Of a stretch of DNA of 64,000 nt, positions 30,731 to 42,488 are shown in pieces; the stretch's first letter is position 1; each line of letters starts with the position of its first letter. Location of the stretch: contig NC_053146.1 of NCBI RefSeq assembly GCF_016808335.1, positions 5,061,015 to 5,125,014 on the forward strand. The letters run 5' to 3'. Source of the DNA: Panicum virgatum. Taxonomy: Eukaryota > Streptophyta > Magnoliopsida > Poales > Poaceae. Position numbers and translations under genes: made by a program. The notes under the pieces are model-generated. The model was not told where the DNA came from. It made no database searches and saw only the letters and a list, made by a program, of their open reading frames with translations.

Positions 30731-32667
30731 GAAAGAGGTCATAGGCATAGATCTTCTGGATTGCCTGGCAGGATGACAAGAAGCAGGACCAGAAGAGAGG
30801 CAGATCCGACTCCACCGCCTCAGCATCCACATCACTCACATCAGCATGAGGCCAGTGGTTCGTCATGGCACAGTGCCAACATGGAGGAGTGGACATGACA
30901 GGCACCAGGCCGCCGGTCCACCAGTTCCAGCTCCGGTGGAGCCCCGAACCTCATCAGACGGACGTCCACGTCCTGAGGTTTCGGTGCCATCACCCAGCAA
31001 CTAGGTGAGCTGCGGGTGCAGGGCGACAACATACAAGAGACGCTAAACCAACACATCGATACTACCCAAGCATGGCAGCGTCACACTGGCGAAACAATCC
31101 ACGACATGGAGCAGTAGCAGTTGCAGCGACAGGAGGAGTGGAGGGCGTACTGCCGCTGGACGGGTTTCAACCCCCATCAGCCGTAGTAGGCCTGAAGCTA
31201 GCTTGGGGGAGGACCCCCACGAGAGGTAACTTGTATCATTTATCTTTACTGCTTTCATAACCTTGCATGAAACCCATAAAAATTTGCAAAATCAGAAAAT
31301 CCATAAAAATTTGCATAACTAAAAACAAATAAAAATTTGCAAAACTTATGAAATACCAAAAATATTTCATTTAATATGTGTAGTAAGCATGGTGTAAGTT
31401 TTCCTTGTTGAGATGATGAATAGTTGCTCTGTTAATTTCCTTCATATGCTTAGTTACAACTTTATGCTCTACCTAGTTTTGGGTTTGTTGGCTTAAATGT
31501 TCAAATCTTGAACTTGAAACTTGTGGATAGCGAAAAGCATGATCCAAATCTAAGTTGTTTTGAGCTATGATATGGTTAATTAGAGTTGCTATGATCTTCT
31601 CTTATGTGATACTTGACATCCGAAGTATTTAATTTTGAAAACACAAAAATATAATAAAGTTCCTCGATGATATGAAAATTCCTATCCAAAGCCATATGTT
31701 GTTTTTCATTACAAAACCTTCCACATATGCAACTTGTTATCTCATTGAGCTTTGTCAAATTGTTGTGACCCTTAGCGAGATTCATTTCATACTCCCATGA
31801 TCAAGATCACATACACGTTTCCACCACATGCTATGCTTCTACACTAGAAGTGAGCAAAAGTTTCATCCATTCACAAAATAAAACTCCATGTCCATGTATG
31901 ACACCTCTCTCAAAAATATGTCAAGGATATGGGGCTATGAGAAAATAAAAGATGCATACCCAAAGAAGGTATGCCACATGCTTCGGCATGTCAAAAAAAA
32001 GAGAAAAATAAAAGATGCATACCCAAATAAGGTATGCCACATGCTTAGGCATGTCAAAAAAAAAGAGATAGCCCCTTATCCAAAAAAAAGAAAAAATAGA
32101 GATGGTGCATACAAAGGAGTTCATACACTATCCACCAAAAAAATATCCACACACTTGCACATCTTGATCAAGGATTACGACTTGTTTCTCCTTTGGATCC
32201 GGTCTTTGACTTAGCAAAAATATGAGAAGCAGATATGCCTTCAATCCTCCATACCTACAGCTCCACAAAAATAGCCATTAGAGATAGGTTGAGGAAGTAA
32301 GGCACACTAAAAGCCTTGGTGAGGAATTATACACATTGAGCAATCTGAGAGATCATCCGAGGAACTTTATAAATTTCATTTGAAAAACCTTACAAAACCT
32401 CCGGATTGACGGTTGAACTAAAGAGAAAGAAATATGAGCACTCTATAATACTGTTCTGACTCTCAACCGCCAAAGATAAGGTGAAGCTATAAGCTCCACA
32501 AGAGTAAGGTAAGAGGTAAGAACAAAGTCCAACTTATTCAAAATCAAGGTAAGAAGCATTTGGTTGTGCCTGAGTATGAGTTGGAAATTCAATATTGTAG
32601 CAACTCCTGATCAACAATGAGCGCCTTGTTTTGCTCAGGGACGAGCAAAAGGCTAACTTGGGGGTGT
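30731..32667. other. 3' internal region of the Athila-like element, non-coding
   Basis: There is no RT or integrase coding signal. It contains A-rich repeated words (ATAAAAATTTGCA, about 31270-31350), two copies of a roughly 70-bp block around GATGCATACCCAAA..GGTATGCCACATG (about 31945-32070), and ends with the polypurine-like CTAACTTGGGGGTGT before the LTR. Confidence 0.6.
31945..32070. repeat. Tandem duplication (about 70 bp x 2)
   Basis: Two adjacent near-identical copies of AAAATAAAAGATGCATACCC... ending in GGCATGTC plus an A-run, differing by a few bases. Confidence 0.8.
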
Positions 32668-34192
32668 TGTTGACGGTCGTTAAGTGCGAAATATGCTGTC
32701 AACTATTCTCATAAAAGAAGGAAAACTATACCTCTTACTCACATATTTGTATCACTAACCTAGCTCCACAGTTGTTTTTGAAGATTTATGATTTCAGGAG
32801 CACAAGTCCGGAATAAGAAGAAAACACGACGAATACGCAGACAAAGTCGCAAATGATCGCGTCCGGCGTAACACATGCAAAGGAGGCCCACAAACCAGAC
32901 CAAACCGACCAACCAAGCCCCGGCACCGACCATCTAACATCAGGACCCACCAGACAGTGTAGCAGAGAAGGACGGTGGTCAGAGGCGGCAAGAGGGGGTC
33001 GGCCGACCCCACCTGTAAGGTTTTCCTTCTGATTTTTGGCTGGAAGCCTGATCTTATCCTCTAGAGGTCGGTTAGGGATGTTTCCATGAAAAGAGTTGGC
33101 GGGAATCGACCTCAAGCACTATATAATAAGGGGCCTCCCACCACTCTCACCACACACACCACTTGAAGGCCTCTCTCTCACTCTCATTTGTGACTTGTAC
33201 TCCTTAGGGTAGTGGAGCTAGGCTAGTACTTTATCTCCTTAGCGAATCTAGTTGTCCTCGGGGTCGGCGAGCAATCCTCGGCCTGTGGTATGGCTTTCTA
33301 TTCCGACTTTCATTATGCTATTCATATTAAGTTCGTTCTTGGTTATCTTGCTATGTTCGTAGCATGCTTAGCCTTGATCTGTGCGTTAACAAGTTATAGT
33401 AGTTGCTTGCTTAGACCAGATGATCTGGGTAAGGATATCGGTTCGTTGTGCTTTCGGGCTTACCTTAGCATCTTACCTGTCCATCCGAAGGGTGGGGGAC
33501 CCGGGGGTGCTAGGGTAGTGACCTCATATGCGGGCATGGTGCCCAGGTATGTGGGATCCTTCGGACATGACGGTGCTCCACGGTGTGACTGGGGTAGACC
33601 GCAGGTGGTGACAGCCCTGTCGGTCCGCCAGGAAGTTCCTTCTCGGTTAGCGTACTCCCCGACGTTCGGGTATCATGTAGGAGTTCATGCAAAGATGAAA
33701 CGGGACTGGATGTTCTCCAGTGCGGGTCATTCTCCCCGATGTCCCTAATTTCCCGCACCTGCAGTTCTAAGCATGTGGCTAACATAGCTTATCTGCTAAC
33801 TTGAATAGTATACTAGGAATATGTGCGTATGCTCCCACTAACCTTAGGATTGCTTGTTTATTCTTTATTCATGAGAGTTGGCTGTTCTGTGTGTGTCACA
33901 TTACCCCTGATTATCCTTTATTGATCACTTACCCCTGTATAGTCAGTGGTCTTCATCTTACTTCATACATGTCATGGTTATGGAACTAGTAAATAAACTT
34001 TACGCAACCTAACCATCCCTTGAGAAAATATAAATAACGATACTCTAAATACTTCCGGCTGAAATACTACAATGGTATATCCGTGCGCTTGCGGATCTTT
34101 CTGTAAACGTTAAGACATATCAACACGGCATTCCCTTGGCGGCGTTGCTAGGAACTAACCCCTCCTAGTGGCGACTCTAAGAAATGTCAACA
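32668..34192 (+). repeat. 3' LTR of the Athila-like element
   Basis: Aligns throughout with the 5' LTR with scattered substitutions and small indels. Near 32695 the hairpin arm is partly lost (ATATGCTGTCAAC against ATATGACCGTCAAC), and near 33000 there is a short G run instead of 26 G. TATA-like ACTATATAATAAGG is at about 33119. Confidence 0.93.
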
Positions 34193-34197
34193 CGCTG

Positions 34198-36388
34198 CCG
34201 GCGCGCACTAGGCCAGCCGCCGTTTCGGGTCGTTCCGCGCGCGCCGCCGCTGTGCCCTGGCAGTGCCTGTGCGCTGCCCCTGCCGCGGCTCGCCGCTGCC
34301 GGAGAGCCGCGCCACCGCTGTCGCCGTGCGCCGTCGTGGGAGCTAGGGTTAGCAGGTGATTGGCCGAATGGGGAGCTGGAGGGGTGAGGGGTGTCGGGCT
34401 GGGCTGACGGGAGGTGTGAGTGGGAGGGGGAGAAGTTGGGCCGGCCTGCAAGTGGTTGGATAGTGGGCCAATTGAGCCCAAGTTGTCTAGTAGAGCTGAA
34501 AGGCCTATTTTGTATTGTATTTTTTCATTTTATGATACATATATATGGTATATACTATATGTATGAAATTTTTTGTCAAAAATTTTGGGTATTCAACTGA
34601 ATACCCATGAATACATTTGGGGCCCGCCCGTGAGCACACCAATCAACAACCAAATTGCAGCACCACACTAAGCTTGCATATTGGTACATCTCAAATAACA
34701 GAATAACTGTAAGAAAATTGTAAATTAGCAAACAAACACTTAGCTTAATGATGTGATGGAATATTGCATATCTAGAAAAGTAGGAGTGCTTGCCAACTAC
34801 CATCCACTATCCAACCATACACCGACAAAAACCATGATGAGTACTCTAAAAATTATGCCGCACATAGCCTTGCAATGGAATTTTTGGCTTGACCCATGAA
34901 AGATTTAAGAAATTCTAAATAAATCTCAAAGGCCCACATGTAGTGTATGAGGAAGTGAGCTAGTGGTGCAACCATTTAGTTCCACCTTGCCAGTTCAAGT
35001 GGAGTATGACCAACATAAATATGGAGGTTGTTTTCACCTCTCCACCCTTTAGTACGTATTTTGTGATCAGATCTAGTTCATAATCATGTTTTCTGAGATC
35101 ATGTTTATGATGTTCGTACTTTCTAGTATGTTGGAGTCTTGCATGCTAGGTTTCATTCTCGTCATGTTTAATCTAGTTCGGAATTTAAACTTACAGTTAT
35201 CTATTTCTCTAACACCTTGTATGCCACTGGTCCAAGTAAAGTTGTATACTTGCTAGCCTGCAAGAAATTATAAGAAACATATAAGGTTACAGTGAGTCTA
35301 ACCGACAAGAAACATAAGCATACAAGAAAAAATAACATAGATAAAAATATATAAATGTTTTTTTTCTCAAACACGCAGGAGAGCTGTGTATCTTTATATA
35401 AGAGAGAACAAAAATATATAAATGCTAAGAGTCCAAATGATATTTCTGGGCTTCTAAGTTCTTATCATGACATGAAAGCCAAAAGTGTGATTCACCAGAT
35501 AGCTCTATACAACCCAATATTCAATACCATACACTATTCCCTTAGACAAATTCAGCCCTGTAGACTCAAGTGTTGCGCCATTTGCTGCTGGACTGTGTCT
35601 TTAATGGAGGAGACTGCACTACTGCAGCATTTTGCTGCTGGGCACTATGTACGGTTAAATACCATTTTCTAGATTGAGTAGCAGACTAGCAGCTTCCTAA
35701 TCATAATGCATGAGAGGCAGCATTTGGTGTCAGGCTGCGGGCTCAAGAACTTGGCCTCACCCAATGCTGCACTCAAGAATACACTATTTAATTCGGACTG
35801 AAGTCCACCAACAGAGAATCATGGATTAAGAGTTCTAGGGCCAGCCAGGATTGAGCAATGTATTCATGTGATGGATCAAAAGGTATTTAATTAGATTTGT
35901 TCTATGATTCACATGCCTGCATACAGAACTGATTAAGTTAGGCAATGCTGCAAACACTGTCAGTCTGTCACTGTCGGGAGAACAGAGCACTGTCTCTTTT
36001 TGGAATTTTCAGAAGAGATTAGATAGACATAGCTCATTAAATTGGATTTGTTTTTCCCTTATGATCTAATCCATAGGTTTTTGATTGAAATGCAGCCTCC
36101 AAATCTACAGATAGCCACCATGCATGCACTTCATTCAGTAGTTTCATAATGAATTGAGGTATCCAATATGAAGGTATGGCTGCATGCAGATGAAGTATGC
36201 AATAGGAATATACAGTGAAAAACTATACAATTAGAAGATTCTATTCCTTTCAACAATGAATTTGCTTTAAAGTCCTATAGTCATATCAGTGTTGGAAAGG
36301 AAACTCGAAGATTGATTTACCATAAATCTCTGCACGCCAAAGAAGTATGAAAGCCTATATTGCCATTGTGCAGCAACAAGAAGGCTAA
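34198..36388. other. GC-rich exon remnant then AT-rich intergenic DNA
   Basis: 34198-34420 continues the GC-rich block split by the Athila-like element. The rest is AT-rich without coding character. The block around 35363-35420 (CAGGAGAGCTGTGTATC) resembles a dispersed grass repeat, but I could not delimit it. Confidence 0.4.
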
Positions 36389-37678
36389 TCTATATATCTT
36401 ATATAAACACAACCCACTATCTGTCATTTATTGTATTTCTCTTGACATGCAATCTGTCCACATCATCTTCATGTCATCTCCATGTCATCTCCATGTCATC
36501 GGATCCGGTAAGCCCACCAGCGGTCAGTGCACCGAATCAGTAAGCCGCGGGTTCCTCGCCCCGCACCCGCGTCGCCCCTCCTCGCGTACCCGCTCGATGC
36601 CTGCGATGCCGCCCCTCGCGCCTCCGTGGATCTCGTGCGCACCGTCGCACCTGGGTTGCCCGGTGCAGAGCAGCGCGCCCGCCCCTCCGGCAACACCTGC
36701 ACCTGCGCGGTGAGCCTCCTGGATCCCGCCCCACGCCCAGCAGCCTGGATGCCCCCTCCACCCCGACGCTTGGCCTGGAGCCGACCATCTGGATGCTCGA
36801 GCTGGCTGCCTGGATGATCCCCCTCGACACTTGGCCTGGATTGAATCGACCAGCCGAAGCAGCCGAGCCGTCGACTCCCACACGCCAGTGCAGCACCCCC
36901 TGGAGGTCAGTGCAGTAGAAGAGGAAACTGCCCCCACTATCGCATTTAAGAGGCAAGAGTCACCACTGTAGACTGAATTATTGCAGAGATTACTACTGCG
37001 TCTATGCATTTAAGAGGAAATAAGAAGGCACGTTCATGAGAATATACATCCTTTGGTTCACAGAACGTCACAGCGAAGTCAGCATTGTCCAGCCAGAATA
37101 GGTAAAACAAATACCTTTACTTCAAAGATGTCCTCCTTCCTGTTCTTGCGAATCAAAAACTTCTATTACTTCATGATCATCTCTATATATGCAGGGAAAA
37201 TGCTGAATGTAAGCTAGGACCTCATGTTCTCTTGAATCAGGCTATATAATCATTTGTTTGGTTACTTTAATTCCGGTTGTTTCGTTACTTCAGTTCCAGG
37301 TACGCCTCATCTCCATTGATCTGTCTTTACTGCTTGCTTTTCTTTTGTTTTGATTGATGCTAACGTGCTTCAAGACTTTGATAAACATTAGAAAACGAAT
37401 TTCCGTCGTCCATCCGTACTAGGTTGCACATTTAGTTTTTCATCTTATTTAACGTTGTCCCTTTAGGCTTAGGCATGTACGTGTATGAATCTTTGAATAT
37501 TTTTGCCTACCACTTAAAACCATCAACAATCGCTTCTTAAACTGCAACCAAAACCAGAATGATAAGCTATTCTATAATCCAATATCATGATTAGAGTTTA
37601 TTTTATTTTCACCTAATAAACCATTGCTACTTCAAATTTTACTTGAAATCCCGCAGCAATGCGCGGGGTACCAACTAG
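36389..37678 (+). mobile_element. Second candidate Helitron (1.29 kb)
   Basis: Starts A/TCTATATATCTTATATAA at 36389 and ends CCAACTAG/T at 37678. A perfect 5-bp-stem hairpin (CCCGC ... GCGGG, 37650-37667) lies 7-8 nt before the CTAG, which is the classical Helitron 3' structure. It has no Rep gene. It contains a GC-rich exon-like block at 36500-36960 and short ATGTCATCTCC repeats at about 36470-36500. Confidence 0.5.
36500..36960. other. GC-rich exon-like block inside the small Helitron
   Basis: GC-rich, open in several frames on both strands, with a donor-like GCGCG/GTGAGCC near 36710. No domain recognised. It is likely a captured gene fragment. Confidence 0.3.
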
Positions 37679-38291
37679 TTCCTACAATAAATGTGTGCTG
37701 CACACTCATATCACTAGATTACTGCTTTGTAATCCTATCATTATCCTTCAAGATCTTTTACGCATCCCAAACTGAGCTTCCTGGTCCACCAGCAGTGCTC
37801 GTGATTCCATGTAAGATAACGATAATCTCAGATGTGGAGATATTAATGAGGTCAGGTCACCCTCAGTTGATCATTATCCTCCCTATGTGTACTTGGTCTA
37901 CTCAAATAGAATAGTTATTTCATTCATTTTGTATATATTTAATTTACTGTTGTTATTACTTGTCGATATAACAAACATTCGACAGGTATATTGCTTGGCA
38001 TTTCTTTTACTTTTCAAAAAGTAATGCAAACAGGTATAAGGGCCCCATGAAAAAGTGCGGAATCTTTCACTACGTATCACTTGTTTGCAATTTTATATAT
38101 GGCAAAGGGATGTATGCAGAAAGAAGAACTAGCCCATAAAAGCTAGTGTAGTGTAGATATTTCTGTCCAATCGGCACTAGCACCTTCCAGTTTCTATTCA
38201 ATTGGTGAATCTAATTTTACAGTATTGTTTCATTCCCTACTTAAGTTGATTTATTCCTAGCGTCAAACTGCTATTAGATTCAGAAAACTTA
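37679..38291. other. AT-rich spacer, no gene
   Basis: No coding signal. It ends at the ACTTA target site of the solo LTR. Confidence 0.4.
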
Positions 38292-39763
38292 TGTTGAAAT
38301 ATGCAATGCATGCTTGGAACATTCTAGAAGATTTTGGATAGGGATGGCAGCGGGTGAGAAACCTGGTGGGGGCAGAGGAACGTACCCATCCCCACCTAGA
38401 TTAAATTTCCCCGCTACTCGCCCCGCTACCCATCTCGAGTACCAATTTCACCCCATACCCGTCACCCGTCGGGTAACGGGTACCCATCGGGTGACCCATC
38501 CCCACATAAGAAACTAATCAATGAGCATATCAAATTATCAATTGCGCACCTTCTTTCTTCGGTGGCGGGCTCGAGCTGCCAGCTCCAACAGACGATGCCA
38601 TTAAGGGCAGCAGGGAAGGACGAGACGTCGGAGTCGGAGAGGCAGGCCGCAGGCAGGGGGCAGTAGCCAAGGGCCGCGAGGGGCGACGCGGCGGGTGACT
38701 TGCACTCCTGTAGTGCAGACTGCCCCTGGCCGCGACTGGAAGCTGGATGGGGTGGGGGGTCTGGACTCTGGCGGCGGCTGGATGGGGTAGGGGTTTGGAA
38801 CAGTGTGGGCTGCTGGGGATCAGGTTAGGGTTTGGGTGCTTATATAGCCAGGGTTTGGAAGGTAAGCCCACATGTCATAGTAAAAACGGGTCTGGGGTGT
38901 GAAAGAACGTACCCGTACCCGCTTCACCCGATGGGTGAAAAAAATACCCGTTAGCAGACCCATGGGGGCAAAAAAAGCCCATACCCGTACCCTAATAGGG
39001 TTTTTACCTGCGGGTTATCGGGTTGCGGGTCCCCATTGCCATCCCTAATTATGGAGATAACAAGAAACTAACTTTGCAATGCATGAGGATAAGATCATGC
39101 CAAGGTAAGAAGATTCTAGAACAGTGGAGAGCAAATATGAGTAATAGTTATCATCCTTCATGGTGAAGTGTAGAATTCTCTAGAGGAAAGATATTTGTAT
39201 GATAGGATAAAGATGGAGAAAACTCTAGAAATGTAGAAGAGTGTAGAAGGTGGACACATGATAACACCATATGAACCATAGAGTCCTATAAATAGGGGTG
39301 CCCCCTCATCTCTTGTCATACCATGACATAAGAGGTCTCAAGTAGGAGATGATAAGGTTGCCATGTAGTGTAGTGGTGTCATGGTAGGATAGCCACATAA
39401 AGAGTGTAAGTGTTATCTGTATCAAGTTGAGTTGTGGATAAAGGTTTGAGTTGATCTGTAAGTGTTAGTCTCCCAATTTCTAAGTACTTAGTATATAAGT
39501 TGTGATCTATCGTAGGCTGGCTCTGCCATCCGGGATCACAAAGGGTCTGTGCTTCATCGTAGGAAGGCTCTGCCTCCTGGAAGCCAGCTTCATCTGTTGG
39601 TAGGCTCTGCCACTCGGAAGCGAGAAGGCGACTCTACCGTCAAAAGAACATTATACACTAAGTAGCTAGAAATTGAAAGTATTAACCGACTCTAGAGTGA
39701 GTTGGTGTGTCTTATGTATTGGTCCCCAGCATAGTGGGTATTAGGGCCACTCGGTTCCCAACA
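38292..39763 (+). mobile_element. Solo LTR (about 755 bp) containing a hAT element
   Basis: Starts TGTTGAAATATGC at 38292, ends GGTTCCCAACA at 39763, with the TSD ACTTA on both sides (38287-38291, 39764-39768). TATAAATAGGGG at 39287 gives plus orientation. Repeated words such as GTAGGCTGGCTCTGCC occur near the 3' end (39510-39630). No internal domain is present, so it is a solo LTR. The hAT element at 38339-39047 is nested within it. Confidence 0.88.
38339..39047. mobile_element. Non-autonomous hAT element nested in the solo LTR
   Basis: Termini TAGGGATGGCA and TGCCATCCCTA are inverted repeats. The flanking 8-mers ATTTTGGA and ATTATGGA match at 7 of 8 positions, consistent with an 8-bp hAT TSD. 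Subterminal sequence is rich in GGGTACCC-like words. No transposase; the interior is GC-rich with no recognised gene. Confidence 0.8.
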
Positions 39764-39843
39764 ACTTACATTTGGCGCGGAGGCAATATGGGTCTGCGCA
39801 AAGACCAAACAGGCTATCCATGCCCCAGTACCGGCTGCTGCTG

Positions 39844-40166
39844 CTGCAATCTCCAAGCTCATTTCCTACAATTGATTAGGAAGTCATTTAATAATAGATT
39901 ATCAACTAGGAAAGAAAGGTTGAATAGTTAATTCTCAATGTACCTTATCAGCATGGCCCTTAATATCATAATTAAACCTGCCTTGAACCCCTCCTTGGCA
40001 CCACGCTGCAATCTCCAAGCTCATTTCCTACAATTGATTAGGAAGTCATTTAATAATAGATTATCAACTAGGAAAGAAAGGTTGAATAGTTAATTCTCAA
40101 TGTACCTTATCAGCATGGCCCTTAATATCATAATTCAATCTGCCTTTAACCCCTCCTTGGCACCAC
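39844..40166 (-). repeat. Tandem duplication with 162-bp period in a 3' exon/intron region
   Basis: 39844-40005 and 40006-40166 are near-identical. On the minus strand each copy holds the segment GGTGCCAAGGAGGGGTT, the donor-like CTGATAAG/GTACAT and the acceptor-like AATTGTAG/GAAATG, so an exon-intron unit of the neighbouring minus-strand gene has been duplicated. In the proximal copy one codon reads TGA where the distal copy has TTA. Confidence 0.85.
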
Positions 40167-40479
40167 AGCCAGCAGCAAACTTCACATCTTTGAGGGCGCA
40201 GGCAACACAGGTGGAAAGGTTGTTTTCTCGAGCTACATCATCTATGGCTTGTTTGGCACCATCAACGGTGGCATCTTGAGCAGCAGCTAACAGCAGAACG
40301 GCGATCAAAGATCCAGCAGGTGCAATCTCATCGCCTCGTAACTCTCCTCCGTGCCGAGCTTTTTGGACGGCGTCCGCGACGGCCTCCCTGGCCCCTCTAG
40401 AAGCTGCATTGGCCAATGACATGGTGAAGTTGTTCTCCTCATCAGCATCGTGCCTCCAGAGAGAGGGGCGGTTCCCCAT
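40135..40479 (-). CDS. Hypothetical small Ala-rich protein
   Basis: This 114-codon frame begins MGNRPSLWRHDADEENN and continues in an Ala/Asp/Lys-rich, probably helical stretch (AASRGAREAVADAVQKAR, QDATVDGAKQAIDDVARENN), with three Cys near the end (STCVACALKDVKFAAGCG). No signal peptide or domain recognised. GC-rich sequence at 40480-40966 resembles its 5' UTR or first exon, and a frame there is also open. The stop at 40135 arises in the duplicated 3' exon; the paralogous copy would read through. The gene may be a broken member of an unknown family. It is divergent to the SEUSS-like gene. Confidence 0.4.
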   Translation of the reverse strand: MGNRPSLWRHDADEENNFTMSLANAASRGAREAVADAVQKARHGGELRGDEIAPAGSLIAVLLLAAAQDATVDGAKQAIDDVARENNLSTCVACALKDVKFAAGCGAKEGLKAD

Positions 40480-41060
40480 CGGAAAGTCGGGTGGGTACGC
40501 TCGGGGTTGACGGGGCCGTGATGTCAGGATCCCGGGTGGGATGGTGGCGGCCGCACTTCTTGATCGAAAGGGCGGTGGTGGTGGCTAGGCACTTCTTGAT
40601 CGTTGGGGGGGTGAGGGGCTCGGCGGCTCGGCGCGTGGCGAGGCCCTTGAGCTTGTGGTCACCGCAGGACAAGCCCCGCTCCAAGAACAAGCTCGTTGAG
40701 CCTTCTTGGCCTTCCCGCTTCAAGAATCGTGCCAATCCAAACTGGTCTCGTGCTCCAAGATTTCGGGGCCACCGAGGAAGGGGGTAGGTGAGCGGTGGTC
40801 GGCGAGTCGGGAGGGTTCCCTCGGCACCGGAATTGGTTTTGCGGCGGGGATTTGGAATGGGGGATTTTTCTGCTTCGATTTCTGTCTTAGGAAGAAAGGA
40901 GTGGAGGATTCGAGGGGAGGAGAGGAGGGGGTTCCAAACTTTCGAATTTAGCAGCGAGTGAGCCACACAACTCTAAATACGGAAGCACTAATGGGTTGGT
41001 GGGTTCGGCCAGTTTCATTTTTATGCTTCCTCTTTTTTAACTAGTTATAGGCCTGTAACA
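40480..41060 (-). other. GC-rich upstream region of the small minus-strand gene
   Basis: Likely 5' UTR and promoter: C-rich on the minus strand with one 175-codon frame (40966-40442) that overlaps the hypothetical gene in another phase. No domain. It ends at the TSD of the hAT element. Confidence 0.35.
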
Positions 41061-41416
41061 TCCCATATTTAGGGTTGCAACGGGGCGGGTCGGGGCGATC
41101 CCCATCCCCATCCCCGCCCCGATTCCCAAACGACATTCCCCGCCCCAGCCCCGAAAAGCTTAACGGGGCGAAATCGATCCCCGACCCCACTCCCCGCGGA
41201 TCCCCGATCCCCGATGGGCCCCCGCGGGGATGGAAGCCGAGGAGCGGCGGCAGCGACGAGCGAGAGCTGGAGGCGAGGCGGCGGTGGCGGTGGCCGGCGA
41301 GATGTGACGTGGTGGTGGCGGCCGCCGGATCTGCTCTGCCACCACCGAATCTGCGCCACGCGAGCCTGCGTCGCCCGAGCCATGGCCGCCGCCTGCGCCG
41401 CCCAGGCCATGGCCGC

Positions 41417-42429
41417 TGAAAGCATCTAGGCCCCTAATTCGAGTTTTGGTAATTAATGACAACGGCTTGTGGATTAACAATTCCATTTGAGATAATGAGT
41501 ATAGGTTGATCCATGGATGAAAGAGATTTGGTTGTGAACGTGTGGAGTTTTGGAGATGATGAGCAAAGCTCGGGCTCAAGGCAAAGGTATAAAATAGGGA
41601 TTTTGTATTTTACCGGTCACAATGTGTTTAGTGGATGAAAAGTAACTGGATTTGTTGGATAGATAGCCGTACTATCAAGAGGGGTCGAGTACTCGTGCTT
41701 GACAGGTCGTTAGTGCCACTTTGCTCAAAATGTCTTGGTGCATGCATGAGGGCTAACGACGCTTTGACTAGATTTGAAAAAGAACAAGTCTGAGAGCTGA
41801 CTGCACAAGCGCGGACAGTCCGCTCCCTGGAGAGCGGACGGTCCGCAATCGTTCCAGAGAGCATGTTTGGCTCTGGTGAAAATTAGAAGTGTCTGGGGGA
41901 CAGTCCGGCCCTGGTGGGCGGACGGTCCGCAGCTCTAACTCAATTTATACCAGAGAGGGTGTTTTCTCTGGTTGGGCTTATGACTCGTGCTTGATTTCGG
42001 TTGTGAGAGGTCTTGTGCTCACCTCACCGTAGTGGTGAAGAGCAACTCTAATGGAATTGAGGTGTGGAGCGGTTCCTTGATTCAAGCCGGCTCAAGATCA
42101 AGAGGTTCTTGATAGAGAAGCGGTTGATTCTTGGAATCCACCTCAACGTGGATTAGGGGTGACCGCCAAGTCATCGACACCACGGGATAAATTCTTGTGT
42201 CAAGCTTGGTTACTTCTCTTGCTCACTTTAATTATTATTTTTACTTTGAGCAATTTACTTTACTAGAGCTTGATTTGTATCTTGTCACCCTAGGTTGCAA
42301 ACCCATCTAGAGATAGTAGTAGCATGACATAGGGCTTTCCTTTGTCACTAATTAAATTTCTCTAGTGTTATTGGTTTTATATTTTAAACCGCCTATTCAC
42401 CCCCTCTAGTCGGTGTTCTTGATCCTACA
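41417..42429 (+). repeat. 5' LTR of the SIRE-type element, internally deleted
   Basis: At 1013 bp it lacks about 650 bp present in the 3' LTR (between GGGCTTATGA and GATTTCGGTTG, junction near 41992). Four copies of the GCGGACNGTCCGC motif remain (41810-41935). Confidence 0.93.
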
Positions 42430-42431
42430 AG

Positions 42432-42443
42432 TGGTACCAGAGC
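42432..42443 (+). other. tRNA-Met primer-binding site
   Basis: TGGTACCAGAGC, two bases after the 5' LTR, is the copia initiator tRNA-Met primer site with the variant TACC typical of this lineage. Confidence 0.8.
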
Positions 42444-42488
42444 TAAGTACTCCATTAATTGCGGATTTAACCATCTTGGATTAGAACA

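Larger units (their letters stand above)
25215..34192 (+). mobile_element. Non-autonomous Athila/Tat-like LTR retrotransposon, full length
   Basis: LTRs at 25215-26762 (1548 bp) and 32668-34192 (1525 bp) both begin TGTTGACGGTCG and end AAATGTCAACA. The TSD is CGCTG on both sides (25210-25214, 34193-34197). The primer site at 26771 matches the 3' end of plant tRNA-Asp. The interior has gag-protease (26919-28973) and a second, family-typical ORF (29682-30730). RT, RNase H and integrase are absent, so mobilisation would need an autonomous partner. A polypurine-like GGGGGTGT precedes the 3' LTR. Confidence 0.93.

Noticed and set aside
31888..32214. A 108-codon Lys-rich ORF
   Set aside because: It is formed by a tandem duplication in AT-rich non-coding retroelement DNA.
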